From Entoloma clypeatum (taxonomy: Eukaryota > Basidiomycota > Agaricomycetes > Agaricales > Entolomataceae), in the NCBI GenBank assembly GCA_963565915.1, contig OY751496.1, forward strand, positions 2,914,001-2,978,000: 64,000 nt of DNA. The letters run 5' to 3'. Positions within the stretch are counted from its first letter, which is position 1, and each line of letters begins with the position of its first letter. Below are positions 21,201-29,899 of this stretch, piece by piece. Made by a program: the position numbers and the translations under genes. The notes beneath the pieces are model-generated. The model saw nothing but the letters and a program-made list of their open reading frames with translations, did no database searches and was not told the DNA's origin.

Positions 21201-23016
21201 CGCCTAGGGACAATAGGCGTGTGTCCATGTCCGGGATGTAGAACACCGGTCTGAGAAGATGGGTTTTTATTTCCCCATTTAGGGTGTGCCGTACTGGAAC
21301 GGCCCCAACTCCGAGTATTTCCAGTTTCTTCCCTTTAGCTGCAGTTTGGACGAATCGCTTGACCGTGAGAGGTCTATAATATGCGAAGTCCTTAAACTCA
21401 TAGGTGAAGTGTAAAGAGGCGCCGGAATCTAGTATCCATTGCGCACGTTCTTTTTCCTTACAATGTGTACAAGAGGCGAAATGTTTAATATATTTTTTAT
21501 GTAGATCACTGCTAATGTGATCTACGCACTCTGTACTGGTACTGGCTAATATATTATACATCTGTTGAGAGGTATTATTAGCATTCCGCAATTGATAAGG
21601 TTCAAGAAAGGGTTTCGACAAACCGTCAAGTTCTATCTCATCCTCAAACACATCCGGCCCCATACGTTCCTGGTCGATGTCCATCATTTTCAGCGATTCT
21701 TCTATCGACGGGGCTACGCGACGCTGTTTAGCCGGCCTTTCGTCGATGTCAGGAATGATGGTATCTAAGATACGGAGGTTTGACCCAGAGGGTTGAGCAC
21801 CGATCTCTCGGGCGAGTCTTCGCACCCTCTCATTCTTTTTCCACACAGACGGCTTTCCTGAGGGAAGCCCGGTGTACTGAGAAGGAGGCGGGTTCATGCG
21901 TTGCAGGAGTGACTGCATTTTTTCTGACTCAGGCTGTGTGGTACTTGTAGTTTTCCCGCGGCCCGTTACAGTGGTGAAGGCAGGTGCATGATGAGGAGGG
22001 AGATGGCAAGGGGCACGTTGACGAGGAGGAAGAGGACAAGGAGCAGGACGACGAAGGGGTTGCTCAATGGCTGGTGCAATAAACTCGACCATTTCCTCAG
22101 CTTGGTCGGAGTCGTTTTCTGCGTTGTTGGCGCGCTTCTTCTGGTTGCGCCAGCGTCCCTTTCCCTTCTTCTTTTCAGAAGCGGTACTCGGGTCGGTCGA
22201 GTTAGGCTGCTCGTCAGCATTGTTACGCGAGGTACTCGGCGCTGTTTGCTTTTCCCATTTGGGGTCTTGCCCCTTTCGCTTGGTCCCGGAGATTTTCCGG
22301 GCCTGCTCGTTGGACGCCCGAGTAGACCCAATCGCATACTTGCGCCTGTACTCCGATACGATGCTGTCGGCAACGGCCTGCCATGTGAAGTCATCGGCGT
22401 CGTAGACCTGGAAGAGGGCGGTGGAGAGAGATGACCAAGCGTCAGGGATGGCACTTGCCAGGATCATAGCCTGCATCAGGTCAGGCACGATGAACTTCGC
22501 GTCGCTGAGGCGAGCGAAGAGTGATCCGAGGCGCTCGATTTCCGGTACGGGATCGCGACCCGAGAGCTTGAAGGAGGCAGCAGCCTTGAAGTCGCCAAAA
22601 ATGGTGGCGGGGGAGACCTTCGAATACGCGTCTTTCAACGTCGTCCAAGCTTCCTTTGAGGTTGAGGCGTCCTTGATGTGCCTCCTGATTGCTTCGGAGA
22701 CTTTGAGACGGATGGAACCCTGAGCCATGTCGTCGTCTCTGATCCAGGCCTTCTTTTCCTTGGCGAAGGCGGGATGGTCGACAGTGATAGTGACCGCCGG
22801 AGGTTGAGTCGCAGATGTCGCAGATGTCGAAGTGGCTGAGGCAGGGGTGGAGACCGTGACCGTAAAATCCTTGATGTCGGGGCGCTCAATGTCGCCGGAT
22901 ACGAGGCGCCAGACTCCTTGATGGAGAAGGTATGACTTCATTTTTTCGGCCCAACTCTGGTAGTCGATGCCGTCGAAGATGGCGATGGAGTCGAGGGCGG
23001 AGCGAGAGGTAGACAT
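18217..23016 (-). CDS. Copia-2 gag-pol polyprotein
   Basis: Intact 1599-codon frame starting MSTSRSALD. The copia-type Gag has a basic tail and no clear CCHC knuckle. Protease DSGASLHF lies near residue 532. The zinc finger (WHKRLGH ... CTGC) is followed by integrase with HSD near 724, VDGGGEF near 791 and QNGRAERI near 820. Reverse transcriptase has YVDD near 1281 and RNase H has TDSDWASD near 1452 and SSTEAE near 1488. All catalytic motifs are present. It differs throughout from Copia-1, so it is a separate family. Confidence 0.96.
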   Translation of the reverse strand: MSTSRSALDSIAIFDGIDYQSWAEKMKSYLLHQGVWRLVSGDIERPDIKDFTVTVSTPASATSTSATSATQPPAVTITVDHPAFAKEKKAWIRDDDMAQGSIRLKVSEAIRRHIKDASTSKEAWTTLKDAYSKVSPATIFGDFKAAASFKLSGRDPVPEIERLGSLFARLSDAKFIVPDLMQAMILASAIPDAWSSLSTALFQVYDADDFTWQAVADSIVSEYRRKYAIGSTRASNEQARKISGTKRKGQDPKWEKQTAPSTSRNNADEQPNSTDPSTASEKKKGKGRWRNQKKRANNAENDSDQAEEMVEFIAPAIEQPLRRPAPCPLPPRQRAPCHLPPHHAPAFTTVTGRGKTTSTTQPESEKMQSLLQRMNPPPSQYTGLPSGKPSVWKKNERVRRLAREIGAQPSGSNLRILDTIIPDIDERPAKQRRVAPSIEESLKMMDIDQERMGPDVFEDEIELDGLSKPFLEPYQLRNANNTSQQMYNILASTSTECVDHISSDLHKKYIKHFASCTHCKEKERAQWILDSGASLHFTYEFKDFAYYRPLTVKRFVQTAAKGKKLEILGVGAVPVRHTLNGEIKTHLLRPVFYIPDMDTRLLSLGVFLNHGYKVDGTCGEINISKGLSKIQFSPHILGQTIYWLDTEIRYDQIHAISSEITVETWHKRLGHPNDQALRKIPTSTKGVPETLVREKSQESCTGCLKGKMPNQSYPNSITRATKTFDLIHSDLKQISTASYHKYKYFLTFLDDFSSHVWVVLLRKKSDAVIALRQFLAMIQNQFAATPKKWRVDGGGEFNEYKDVLADHGILIDVTLPYQHQQNGRAERINRTLWEKSQALRFDACLPPMWWEFCLEHAAFLYNRTPMQRLEWNTPYFRVTNEIPDMSSIRVFGCQAYVYIPKEKRRNSLESRSRLMIYLGSKPGVKGYRFMDPETNTIFMGGKAIFDESKYPRCHIDPLPENHPEMENPEPADEFEDLIPGNDDNDSHYEKPHDPVPTGQDHPESDDDLPRSEPDDEPRVPTPEPEQVPDRPIRERRVRRMPDSIYGEDTPASDLEKMDRRRRLGGQTAWMNDLLMEAISIQVGIIEMSHKDIYSLPNKEDWYAAERKELDMLKSRGVITELVPLPTGRKALRNKWVYNEKSDGRLKARLVAKGFSQVEGIDFDQIFSPVVRYETVRLILALTALEGWFMTLLDVSAAFLYGTLREVIYMRQPEGYIVKGKENLVYRLYKALYGLKQAALAWWRELDSSMKKLGFARLHSDAGVFIHTSTKGETVIAVIYVDDSAFLGTNREYTLEKKKAFMTTWECRDLGHLVPDGEPKEFLSIQIRQRGKQIFIDQVPYLEKILARMGMSESNATHTPLPTGYKPMKSEDEPNAELRSKYQSVIGSLLYLMIGTRPDICFAVIKMSQFSANPTKRHLEVARDICRYLKATKNYAIMYDGDSGKGIYAFTDSDWASDENTRKSTTGYFVSLASGAVTWVSSAQKTIALSSTEAEYMALSDCSRAVTWLRSMLAELGMQIGSVPIYGDNNGSVFIASNPVTEKRSKHIDVRFHFVREKVSEGIITVEFIEGVNNPADLLTKNLGKVLFSKFIPYFGLLKN

Positions 23017-23364
23017 TTTTAGATGAATCTAAGAAAGGGTTCCCAATCAGTGATGTGTTATGAATATGATTTAAGAAAACAATTAAATGATTCCTTATGA
23101 CATATTCCCTTTAGGAATAGCGGTCACGGGAAAACCCTTTATATGTCAGAAACGTATAAGGTGCGATCAACGTTTCCACATGGAGTGTACTAGGTCAATC
23201 CCCTTAGGGACGTCTCATGACAGGTACTTGTCGTAATGACGTTCCCAGGTTCATATGTGAAGAAGTATGACTCAGAACCTAGATCTTTCGATCGGTTCTT
23301 TGCCAACCAGGGTAGAGTGGGCAGGTACTCGCTGTTGCCAGCGTTTCCCAGGTCCCTCTGCTAT

Positions 23365-23379
23365 CCGGGGCCCATAACC
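23365..23379 (-). promoter_or_regulatory. Copia-2 primer-binding site
   Basis: GGTTATGGGCCCCGG directly follows the 5' LTR, identical to Copia-1. It is complementary to the anticodon arm of initiator tRNA-Met. Confidence 0.75.
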
Positions 23380-23689
23380 TGTTGAAGTTCCACCTGGGCG
23401 CTAGCCACAGGTGTACTGAGCAACATAGCTACAGTGGAAGTACTCTACGATACCGCTATGGTCACTTACATGGTTTGGAGGGGGTAAGGCTAGTGAGAGC
23501 GGTTGAGGCTGGTGAGAGCGATGGAGCTGGTTAAGAGTCAAGAGACAACTTGTTGATATTAACAGTTTCCTGGTCTTATATACCGTACTACTGTTTGTAC
23601 CAACCAAATAAGTATGTAATCGAAGATGTGTAAAGGTCACGTGATATAATCTAATCTAATCTAATCTATGTGATGGAAAAGTTTCAACA
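23380..23689 (-). repeat. Copia-2 5' LTR
   Basis: Matches the copy at 17842-18151 in length and sequence. The 363-nt leader to gag (23017-23379) has no long ORF, unlike Copia-1. Confidence 0.95.
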
Positions 23690-23953
23690 AGGACATGCAT
23701 TGATGACAACAGTGGGCAAATTGCAGGTAATTGTCATGTAAATTTTCGAAAAAGCGCTGAATCGGCACGAATCTGCACATCCTGACATTCACATGACACA
23801 TTGCCTACACGGCCTTTTTACTGAGGGTGATCGCTGTGAGCCAATCGAATTGCCTGAAACTTGCCTGGAAACAAGTTGCAAACATACTCTATTTGCTACA
23901 GTTTGCTGATGTAGGTTGTTTTTTAAGCAACGATATAATTAAACCAAGCTTCA

Positions 23954-24425
23954 TCAATGCCGGAATTTGCTCATACTGTCCGGATTGTCATGGGCCCCAT
24001 TATAGCCATGCCCATCGTGCTCGTCGTCCGTATGCGAGGGCTTCGCGACATGTGCGGTCGGTTTTCGAACAGGGGGCGACTTTCTGACTTGGCCCCGCGC
24101 GAAAACATCCTCGTCATTATAGAAGAGGGACCGCTGGGCGAGTACGACATCGCCTGAGTTGTCAGAGTGGGTAGTGCGAACAGGGCGCGAGGCACTTTCT
24201 GCGCCGCGCGCGAAGAGGTCGTCGCCGTCGTTGAACAGACTCCTCAAATACAACTCTTCAACACCGCGTGCTGCCAGAGCGTAGTCGTAACCTGGGGTGG
24301 GGTAGCTAAAGAAGAATATAGAATGTCAGTACCAGAATACATCGAGATATTCAAAGGAAGACATACGCAGCGACAGAGCTAGCGAGAGCAGCAGCTGAGG
24401 CAGCGGCGAGGGTGGAGAAACGCAT
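23954..24425 (-). CDS. Small secreted protein, 136 residues
   Basis: Two exons (24425-24367 and 24305-23954) joined by a GTATGT...TAG intron of 61 nt, which splits an Ala codon. The first 20 residues (MRFSTLAAASAAALASSVAA) are a typical signal peptide, followed by a YPTPGYDYAL mature start. The mature part is acidic and has a repeated pattern ending in ARG (ALAARG, DDLFARG, EDVFARG) and an His/Asp-rich tail. It has no cysteines that would suggest a disulfide fold. It resembles the many small secreted proteins of mushroom-forming fungi; the function is unknown. It sits alone between repeats. Confidence 0.7.
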
Positions 24426-24596
24426 TCTACTTGAGTTCTAGATGGGTATGTGAGCCTGAAGCCTGAAAAATACAACAACCCAGTGAACCTACATACACGG
24501 TTATCGAAGACACGGCCTGGTGACGATGATTGATTGGTTTGGATGTGACTCGTTAGACCAGCTGAGGAGTGACGAAACACATCCACATATTTCCCC

Positions 24597-24604
24597 TTTA
24601 TATA
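24597..24604 (-). promoter_or_regulatory. TATA box of the small secreted protein gene
   Basis: TATATAAA on the minus strand, about 172 nt upstream of the ATG at 24425, followed by GGGG. This would give a 5' UTR of roughly 140 nt. Confidence 0.5.
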
Positions 24605-24891
24605 GACAGGGTTCCTGTAGATGAAAGGGCAAATCACCATGGGGTGGGGTCGCGTGCTGTTTGTTAGTATATTTCTATTTTTGCCGCACGGCGACGAGGT
24701 CAGAGCGGACTTTGCCGAAATCGCCGTGACTCAGGCCGCAAGTCAATTGTTTATAAAGTTCCTTTCGGGGACTTGTGAGTAACCAATGGCCAGGAAAACG
24801 AAGATCCAGCAGCAAGTAAGTAGACCTGTTCACATTTGTAGAGACCCTTTTCGAGGCTGCTATAGCCCTCGAGGTTGACGATAACGAAGCA

Positions 24892-24937
24892 ATCAGACCT
24901 CTCAAAATCTCCCTGGAAATGAGTTGCAACCATACTC
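24892..24937. repeat. Terminal fragment of a TA-flanked foldback-type element
   Basis: About 46 bp (ATCAGACCTCTCAAAATCTC ... CATACTC) match the end of the element at 17637, next to TA. Inside of this point the sequence differs from the 17.6-kb element, so only the terminus is shared. Confidence 0.6.
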
Positions 24938-25148
24938 TAATATGCCATAATATGCCCGGGTGATGATTGTTGCCACAGTGTTCCACATGTGGTGCGGTTG
25001 ATTCCGAGTTCCAGTTTACGAGAAATCGGCTTTCCCAGATGGGCCACGCCAAATTTTTCGTCCTCATCTGTCGTGCCATCAATTTTGATCTCGATTCACC
25101 GGGTATTGTTTATTGTCGGCTACTGAAACTTGTTGTTATTTGTTTGCG

Positions 25149-26360
25149 ACCGCCCTCGCCCCAACGGCCACCCTCATGTCCAACGACCGTCCCTCGTGCC
25201 CCTCGCCCCAACGACCGCCCCTCTCCCCAACGACCGCCCCTCTCCCCAACGACTGCCCCTCGCCCCCACTCATGTTCAACGACCGTCCCTCATGTCCAAC
25301 GACCGCCCTCCTGTTCAACGACCGTCCCTCGGGCCAAATGGCCGTCCCTCGCCCCCAACGACTGCCCCTCGCCCTCAACTCATGTGCAACGGCCGTCCCT
25401 CGTGTCCAACGGCCACCCCTCGCGTCCAACGACCACCCCTCGCCCCAACGACCACCCCTCGCCCCAACGACCACCCCTCGCCCCCAACGGCCACCCCTCA
25501 TGTCCAACGACCGCCCCTCGCCCCAACGACCGCCCCTCTTGTCCAACGGCGGCCCCTCGCGTCCAACGACCGTCCCTCGGGCCCAACGGCTTCCCCCTCG
25601 CCCCCAACGGCCACCCCTCGTGTCCAACGACCGCCCCTCACCCCAACGACTGCCCCTCGCCCCCAACGGCCACCCGTCATGTCCAACGACCGCCCCTCGT
25701 GCCCAACGACCGCACCTCGCGTCCAACGACCGCCGCTCACGTCCAACAGCCGCCCCTCGGGCCCAATGGCTTCCCCTCGCCCCCAACGGCCACCCCTCAT
25801 GTCCAACGACCGCCCCTCGCCCCAATGACCGCCCCTCGGGCCCAACGGCTTCCCCTCGCCCCCAACGGCCACCCCTCGTGTCCAACGACCGCCCCTCGTG
25901 CCCAACGACCGCCCCTCGTGCCCAACGACCGCCCCTCGCGTCCAACGACCGCCCCTCATGTCCAACGCCCGCCCCTCGTGCCCAACGACCGCCCCTCGCG
26001 TCCAACGACCGCCCCTCACGTCCAACAGCCGCCCCTCGGGCCCAACGGCTTCCCCTCGCCCCCAAAGGCTACCCCTCATGTCCAACGACCGTCCATCGGA
26101 CCCAACGACCGCTCCTCCTGGCCAACGGCCGTCCCTCGCGTCCAACGACCGTCCCTCGGGCCCAACGACTTCCCCTCGTGCCCAACGGTCGTCCCTTGCC
26201 CCCAACGACCACCCCTCTTGTCTAACGACCGTCCCTCGCCCCCAAGGGCTTCCCCTTGTGCCCAACGGCCTCCCCTTGTGCCCAACGGCCTCCCCTTGTG
26301 CCCAACGGCCTCCCCTTGTGCCCAACGGCCTCCCCTCGCATCCAACGACCACCCCTGGTG
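25149..26360. repeat. Minisatellite array 1, about 21-bp unit
   Basis: Roughly 55 imperfect copies of a unit like CCAACGACCGCCCCTCGTGC, with some 20-24-bp variants. The right edge has a run of almost identical units with CCCCTTGTGCCCAACGGCCT (26250-26335). Because the period is close to a multiple of three and C-rich, long stop-free frames exist on both strands; I do not count these as genes. The right flank (TTTATATATATATAGTATAG) is shared with array 2. Confidence 0.9.
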
Positions 26361-27000
26361 CAACAATTTGTTTATATATATATAGTATAGTGTGTAGTCA
26401 TTTTGTATTATATATTAGTATAGTGAATCAAATTGTTCAAAACCATGATCTACAACTAAGTGAACCAACTGTTAAGTACTGATTGACAAAAATGTTGGAG
26501 CTATGTTGGACATGTCGGAGGGTCGGAGGGTCGGAGTGTGTGCAATGTAGGGGCAAGGACTTGGCTTCAACTTGTATGTTGCACCCTCGCTAATACGTCG
26601 GTGTCCCTATTTTGGAGGGTCGGAGGTCGGACTCAAGTTAAGAGTTGGAAAGAGGACGGGAGGTGTGATGTCGAATCTAAGTTGATATTCAAACTGAAGC
26701 TAATACACGATTCTACATGAGTTTAAATACTATGTCGGAGGACATGTGGCTTCGTTGGAGTCGGATAACGAGTGGCTGTTGGAGATGCTTAACATAAGTA
26801 AAATGGTCGGATGTAAGTAATGTATGTAGTAACGAGATTCATAACAGTAAGTATGCATAATAAGTATTAGTCAAAATGTCGGAGGTGTCAGAGGTGTCGG
26901 AGGTGTCGGAATTGGTCAGAAATCATCAGAGCTGATCGGAATGTAACAGTATTTCCCCCTTAGGGCTGGACCCATGAGGCCTAAGGACCTAGGTGGTCGG
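26361..27000. other. Intergenic stretch with repeated TCGGAGG motifs
   Basis: Many copies of GTCGGAG/TCGGAGG, including a short tandem block near 26880-26910, and an AT-rich segment shared with the flank of the other minisatellite. No gene seen. It may be a decayed LTR. Confidence 0.4.
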
Positions 27001-27114
27001 TGCACGTGAATTGTGTCATGTGATGCATTGGTTGAAAATACCGTCCGAGTGGTTCTTTCTTCTTGTTCCCCCCATTATCTTTCTGCTTCAAAAACTCTTC
27101 CGAAAAACTTCAAT

Positions 27115-27749
27115 ATGTCGGCAACTAATTTTCAAAAGGAGATGGAGGCGCTGCAGGCTAAGCTTGCGGAGGTGGAGGTGAAGAAGCGAGCAGCGGAGGA
27201 GGAGGCTGCGAGGAAGGCTGAGGAGGAGCAGAGAGCGAGGAAGAGAGGGCTGCGGAGGCGGCACGGTTAGCGGAGGAGATGGGGGTAGCGGAGGAGATGT
27301 GTCGGGCATCAGAGCTGGTGGCTCAGAAGAGGGCCGATGAAGTGGCCGTGACGCAAGGCATGTTGAGCAAGGGGTCGGGAGTGTTGCAGGTGGGGAAGAA
27401 GAAGAAGGCGACGAAGAAGAGGAAGGTGGAGGAGGTGATGGCAACGGTTGGAGAGGGGTCAGGAGTCGGGGTCGGACTCGGCGCTTGTACGAGGTGCGTG
27501 ATGAAGGGCGTTGAGTGTGAGCGTGACAACAAGTGAGTTTCTTTCTGGTTATTTTTCTGTTTTTAACTCTTTGTTTTAGAAACCATAATAAGTCATTGTG
27601 CAGGGGGTGTATAAAGGACAAGAAGAAGTGAGGTCAGAGCATCAGAGGTGAAGAAGGTGAAGAAAACGGTGAAGGTGAATAAGGCGAAGAAAAAGGCATC
27701 GGAAAGTGGGTTGGAGGACACCGTCCCATCTTGGGTGTCCTCAAGATAA
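27115..27749 (+). pseudogene. Coiled-coil / Cys-cluster protein remnant
   Basis: Starts MSATNFQKEME and continues as an Ala/Glu/Lys-rich coiled coil, then CTRCVMKGVEC, a Cys cluster of a type I recall from basidiomycete repeat-rich regions. A GTGAGT...GCAG intron follows near 27533-27602, and then CIKDKKK with a Lys-rich tail ending at 27749. A frame change near 27243 and another near 27630 break it. Its 3' half is duplicated in inverted orientation near 53150-53424. The role is unknown; a DNA-binding function is only a guess. Confidence 0.5.
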
Positions 27750-27814
27750 TACTGGTGGAGACGAGGCAGGTGAGGCGACTGCTAACAGCAGTTGAAGACT
27801 CGATGAACACCGAG

Positions 27815-28057
27815 TGTTACGGACTCTATGGTATGCGGACCACGTCATCTCTTTTACTTATCATCCCGACTCGGTGCCCTCTTACGAATACACTATGTCT
27901 AATACCTACTTTCGCTCCCTTAGATTCCCAGTATGACTCAGTCCGCAGTAGCTTTACTCAGCTCCGCAGTAGTATTACTCAGTCCACAGTCGTCTTACTC
28001 ATGCGCACTGCCTTCCGCAGTTACTGACTCATTCGCTACCGCTCATAGTCAGTACTA
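27815..28057 (+). repeat. Partial Gypsy-3-family LTR, cut by mariner
   Basis: Starts TGTTACGGACTC and matches the start of the LTR at 56827-57229 read on the minus strand. It ends at the TA where the mariner element is inserted. The remaining LTR part is missing here and is replaced by inverted repeat I. Confidence 0.75.
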
Positions 28058-29675
28058 CAGTGACTTCCAAAAGCGGCCCAATGTTTTGTATTTTTTGATT
28101 GTTGCTTGAATAACATTGGATTGAAAATAAATACAAACAAAGTATTGGTGTACCATAGATAGCATTTGATCAGGGCTATCCATCAAAAAAAGAATTACAT
28201 AATGTCAATCAGTATTACTAGAGATATAGGCAGTTTAATTCAGAGACTCATTGGGCCACTTATGGAAGTAGTCATCAGAAAAACAGAATTGGGCTATTTT
28301 AATACTTGGTATGACCTCCCTTGGCCTTGATAACTGCTTCTAACCTTCTAGGCATACTTTCTATTAGATTTTGACATACCTCTGGTGGTATATTATTCCA
28401 CACTTCTGCCACTCTCTCCCAAATCTCCCAAACTCCCTTTGGTGGTGTTGGATACTTGGCAAGCTCCCTCTTGAGATGAACCCATTGATGTTCAATAGGG
28501 CTGATATCTGGAGATTGTGCAGGCCAGTCCAGAAGTGTGATATTGTTGTCCTTCATCCACTTCTTGGCCTTCTTTGAGGTGTGCTTGGGGTCATTGTCCT
28601 GCTGAAAAATTACCTCCTCCTCAGAAATCCCACTCTCCTCCAGGCTAGGCAGCATGTGCTCCTCCAGAATGGCCACATACTGGTCAGCATTCATCCTCCC
28701 CTCAACCTCTGCAAGATGCCCCATTCCATTCCATCCCATACACCCCCATACCATGATGTTTCCTCCACCAAACTTGACTGTCCCCTGCACCTCCCTCTGA
28801 ATCAACCCTTCTCCCTTCTTCTTCCAGACCCACTCTCTTCCATCTGACCCAAATCTGTTGATTTTGGTCTCATCTGACCAAATAACCCTCTTCCAGTCCT
28901 CCACAGTCCACTCCTGATACTTCTGAGCAAAGGCCAACCTTGCCTTTCTATGCCTTGCACTCAACAAGGGCTTTTTCTTCTTCACCACAGCCTTGAATGA
29001 ATGTTTATTCAGGACTCTTCTAATTGTTTGTGAGGAGACTGAATCAGAGATGATGGTATTGATATGTTTCATGGCTTGAACAGCATTGGAAGCTTTGCCA
29101 GTCTTGATTTGTGCAATAACTGCATGTTGATTTGTGGATGAAAGTTTGGATGGGCGCCCAGTAAGAGGAGTATAGTGGTTGGAAAGAAAAGTATGAAGTG
29201 TTCTGGCAACAGTAGACCTGCCTACACCAAGTTTGGAGGCAATATGGCGATTGGAGAAACCACTGGAAGCAAGAGAAAGGATATTTTCCTTCTGAGCAGA
29301 GGAGATGGGATGCATGATGAATTATAGCTTTTGGGGAGTGTTGGACTGGTTTATATAGCTTGTAAGCACTGCCTTATGGCTATTAATCATAGCCTCTGAA
29401 GCTGTGTGCATTGCTTTAGGCTATGTGCATTGCTATTGGGCTGTGTCTGCATTTCTGATAGCTACTTCCATAAGTGGCCCAATGAGTCTCTGAATTAAAC
29501 TGCCTATATCTCTAGTAATACTGATTGAAATTATGTAATTCTTTTTCTGATGGATAGCCCTGATCAAATGCTATCTATGGTACACCAATACTGTGTTTGT
29601 ATTTATTTTCAATCCAATGTTATTCAAGCAACAATCAAAGAATACAAAACATTGGGCCGCTTTTGGAAGTCACTG
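28058..29675 (-). mobile_element. Tc1/mariner element copy 1 (1618 bp)
   Basis: Ends CAGTGACTTCC...GGAAGTCACTG with TA on both sides (28056-28057 and 29676-29677). The terminal inverted repeats are about 225 bp. Each holds an outer 26-bp motif (28058-28083) and an inverted inner copy (28249-28271, CATTGGGCCACTTATGG). It carries an intact transposase. The copy at 51226-52843 appears identical. Confidence 0.95.
28299..29315 (-). CDS. Tc1/mariner transposase, DD34E, copy 1
   Basis: Intact 338-codon frame. The N-terminus has two helix-turn-helix units (SNRHIASKLGVGRSTVART and a second near residue 90), typical of paired-like transposase DNA-binding domains. Catalytic residues are D in WSDETKINRF, D in FQQDNDPKHT, and 34 residues later E in SPIEHQW, the DD34E signature of Tc1. 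It cuts and pastes the element at TA sites. The ORF ends 241 bp from the element's inner side, within the long terminal repeat. Confidence 0.95.
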   Translation of the reverse strand: MHPISSAQKENILSLASSGFSNRHIASKLGVGRSTVARTLHTFLSNHYTPLTGRPSKLSSTNQHAVIAQIKTGKASNAVQAMKHINTIISDSVSSQTIRRVLNKHSFKAVVKKKKPLLSARHRKARLAFAQKYQEWTVEDWKRVIWSDETKINRFGSDGREWVWKKKGEGLIQREVQGTVKFGGGNIMVWGCMGWNGMGHLAEVEGRMNADQYVAILEEHMLPSLEESGISEEEVIFQQDNDPKHTSKKAKKWMKDNNITLLDWPAQSPDISPIEHQWVHLKRELAKYPTPPKGVWEIWERVAEVWNNIPPEVCQNLIESMPRRLEAVIKAKGGHTKY

Positions 29676-29899
29676 TACATACTGCCAATACACCTCACAC
29701 CGTCCCCAGTTCACGCCCACCAAAAGGAAGAGTCCAAGTTGTCGGGGATTACCAGCGACCCCTGTTGCGAGTCCTATGAGTGGAAGGGCATTTTTTTGGG
29801 TGCAACGCCAACTGGCACACCCAGGCCCGCTGATGCAAATCCACTGCCTGAGCACACCAGCACACCAATTTTGACATTCAGCGTGCCCCGCCAGTCCAT

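Larger units (their letters stand above)
17842..23689 (-). mobile_element. Copia-2: full-length Ty1/copia LTR retrotransposon
   Basis: 5848 bp with 310-bp LTRs that appear identical, and a 5-bp target duplication AGGAC at 17837-17841 and 23690-23694. The single intact gag-pol frame and matching LTRs indicate a recent, possibly active copy. It landed near the centre of the foldback element. Confidence 0.96.
17637..23889. mobile_element. 400-bp foldback (TA-flanked) element split by Copia-2
   Basis: 17637-17841 and 23690-23889 are long imperfect inverted repeats of each other (shared blocks TGTAAATTTTCGAAAAA, CCTCAGTAAAAAGGCCG, GAGTATGTTTGCAACT). The ends are GAGTATG...CATACTC flanked by TA (17635-17636 and 23890-23891), typical of Tc1/mariner-derived MITEs. 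Removing Copia-2 and its duplication leaves about 400 bp that are almost all stem. No coding capacity. Confidence 0.75.
27476..29677. repeat. Inverted repeat pair II, left arm
   Basis: Near-identical to the reverse complement of 51224-53424. The only difference I saw is one base in a T run in the Cys-cluster gene intron (five T here, four there). The arm holds the 3' half of that gene, part of a gypsy LTR and a whole mariner element, and stops exactly at the mariner's outer end. Confidence 0.92.

Noticed and set aside
24675..25082. 135-codon minus-strand gene
   Set aside because: It reads through a transposon terminal fragment (24892-24937) and shows no domain or splice evidence.
25149..26360. 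Possible CRISPR-like array
   Set aside because: The units are contiguous and degenerate, with no unique spacers; the genome is fungal.
24967..26385. 472-codon open frame, and overlapping long frames on both strands, in minisatellite array 1
   Set aside because: All frames are open because the unit length is close to a multiple of three and the C-rich unit has no stops. The translations are pure repeats without start context or domain.
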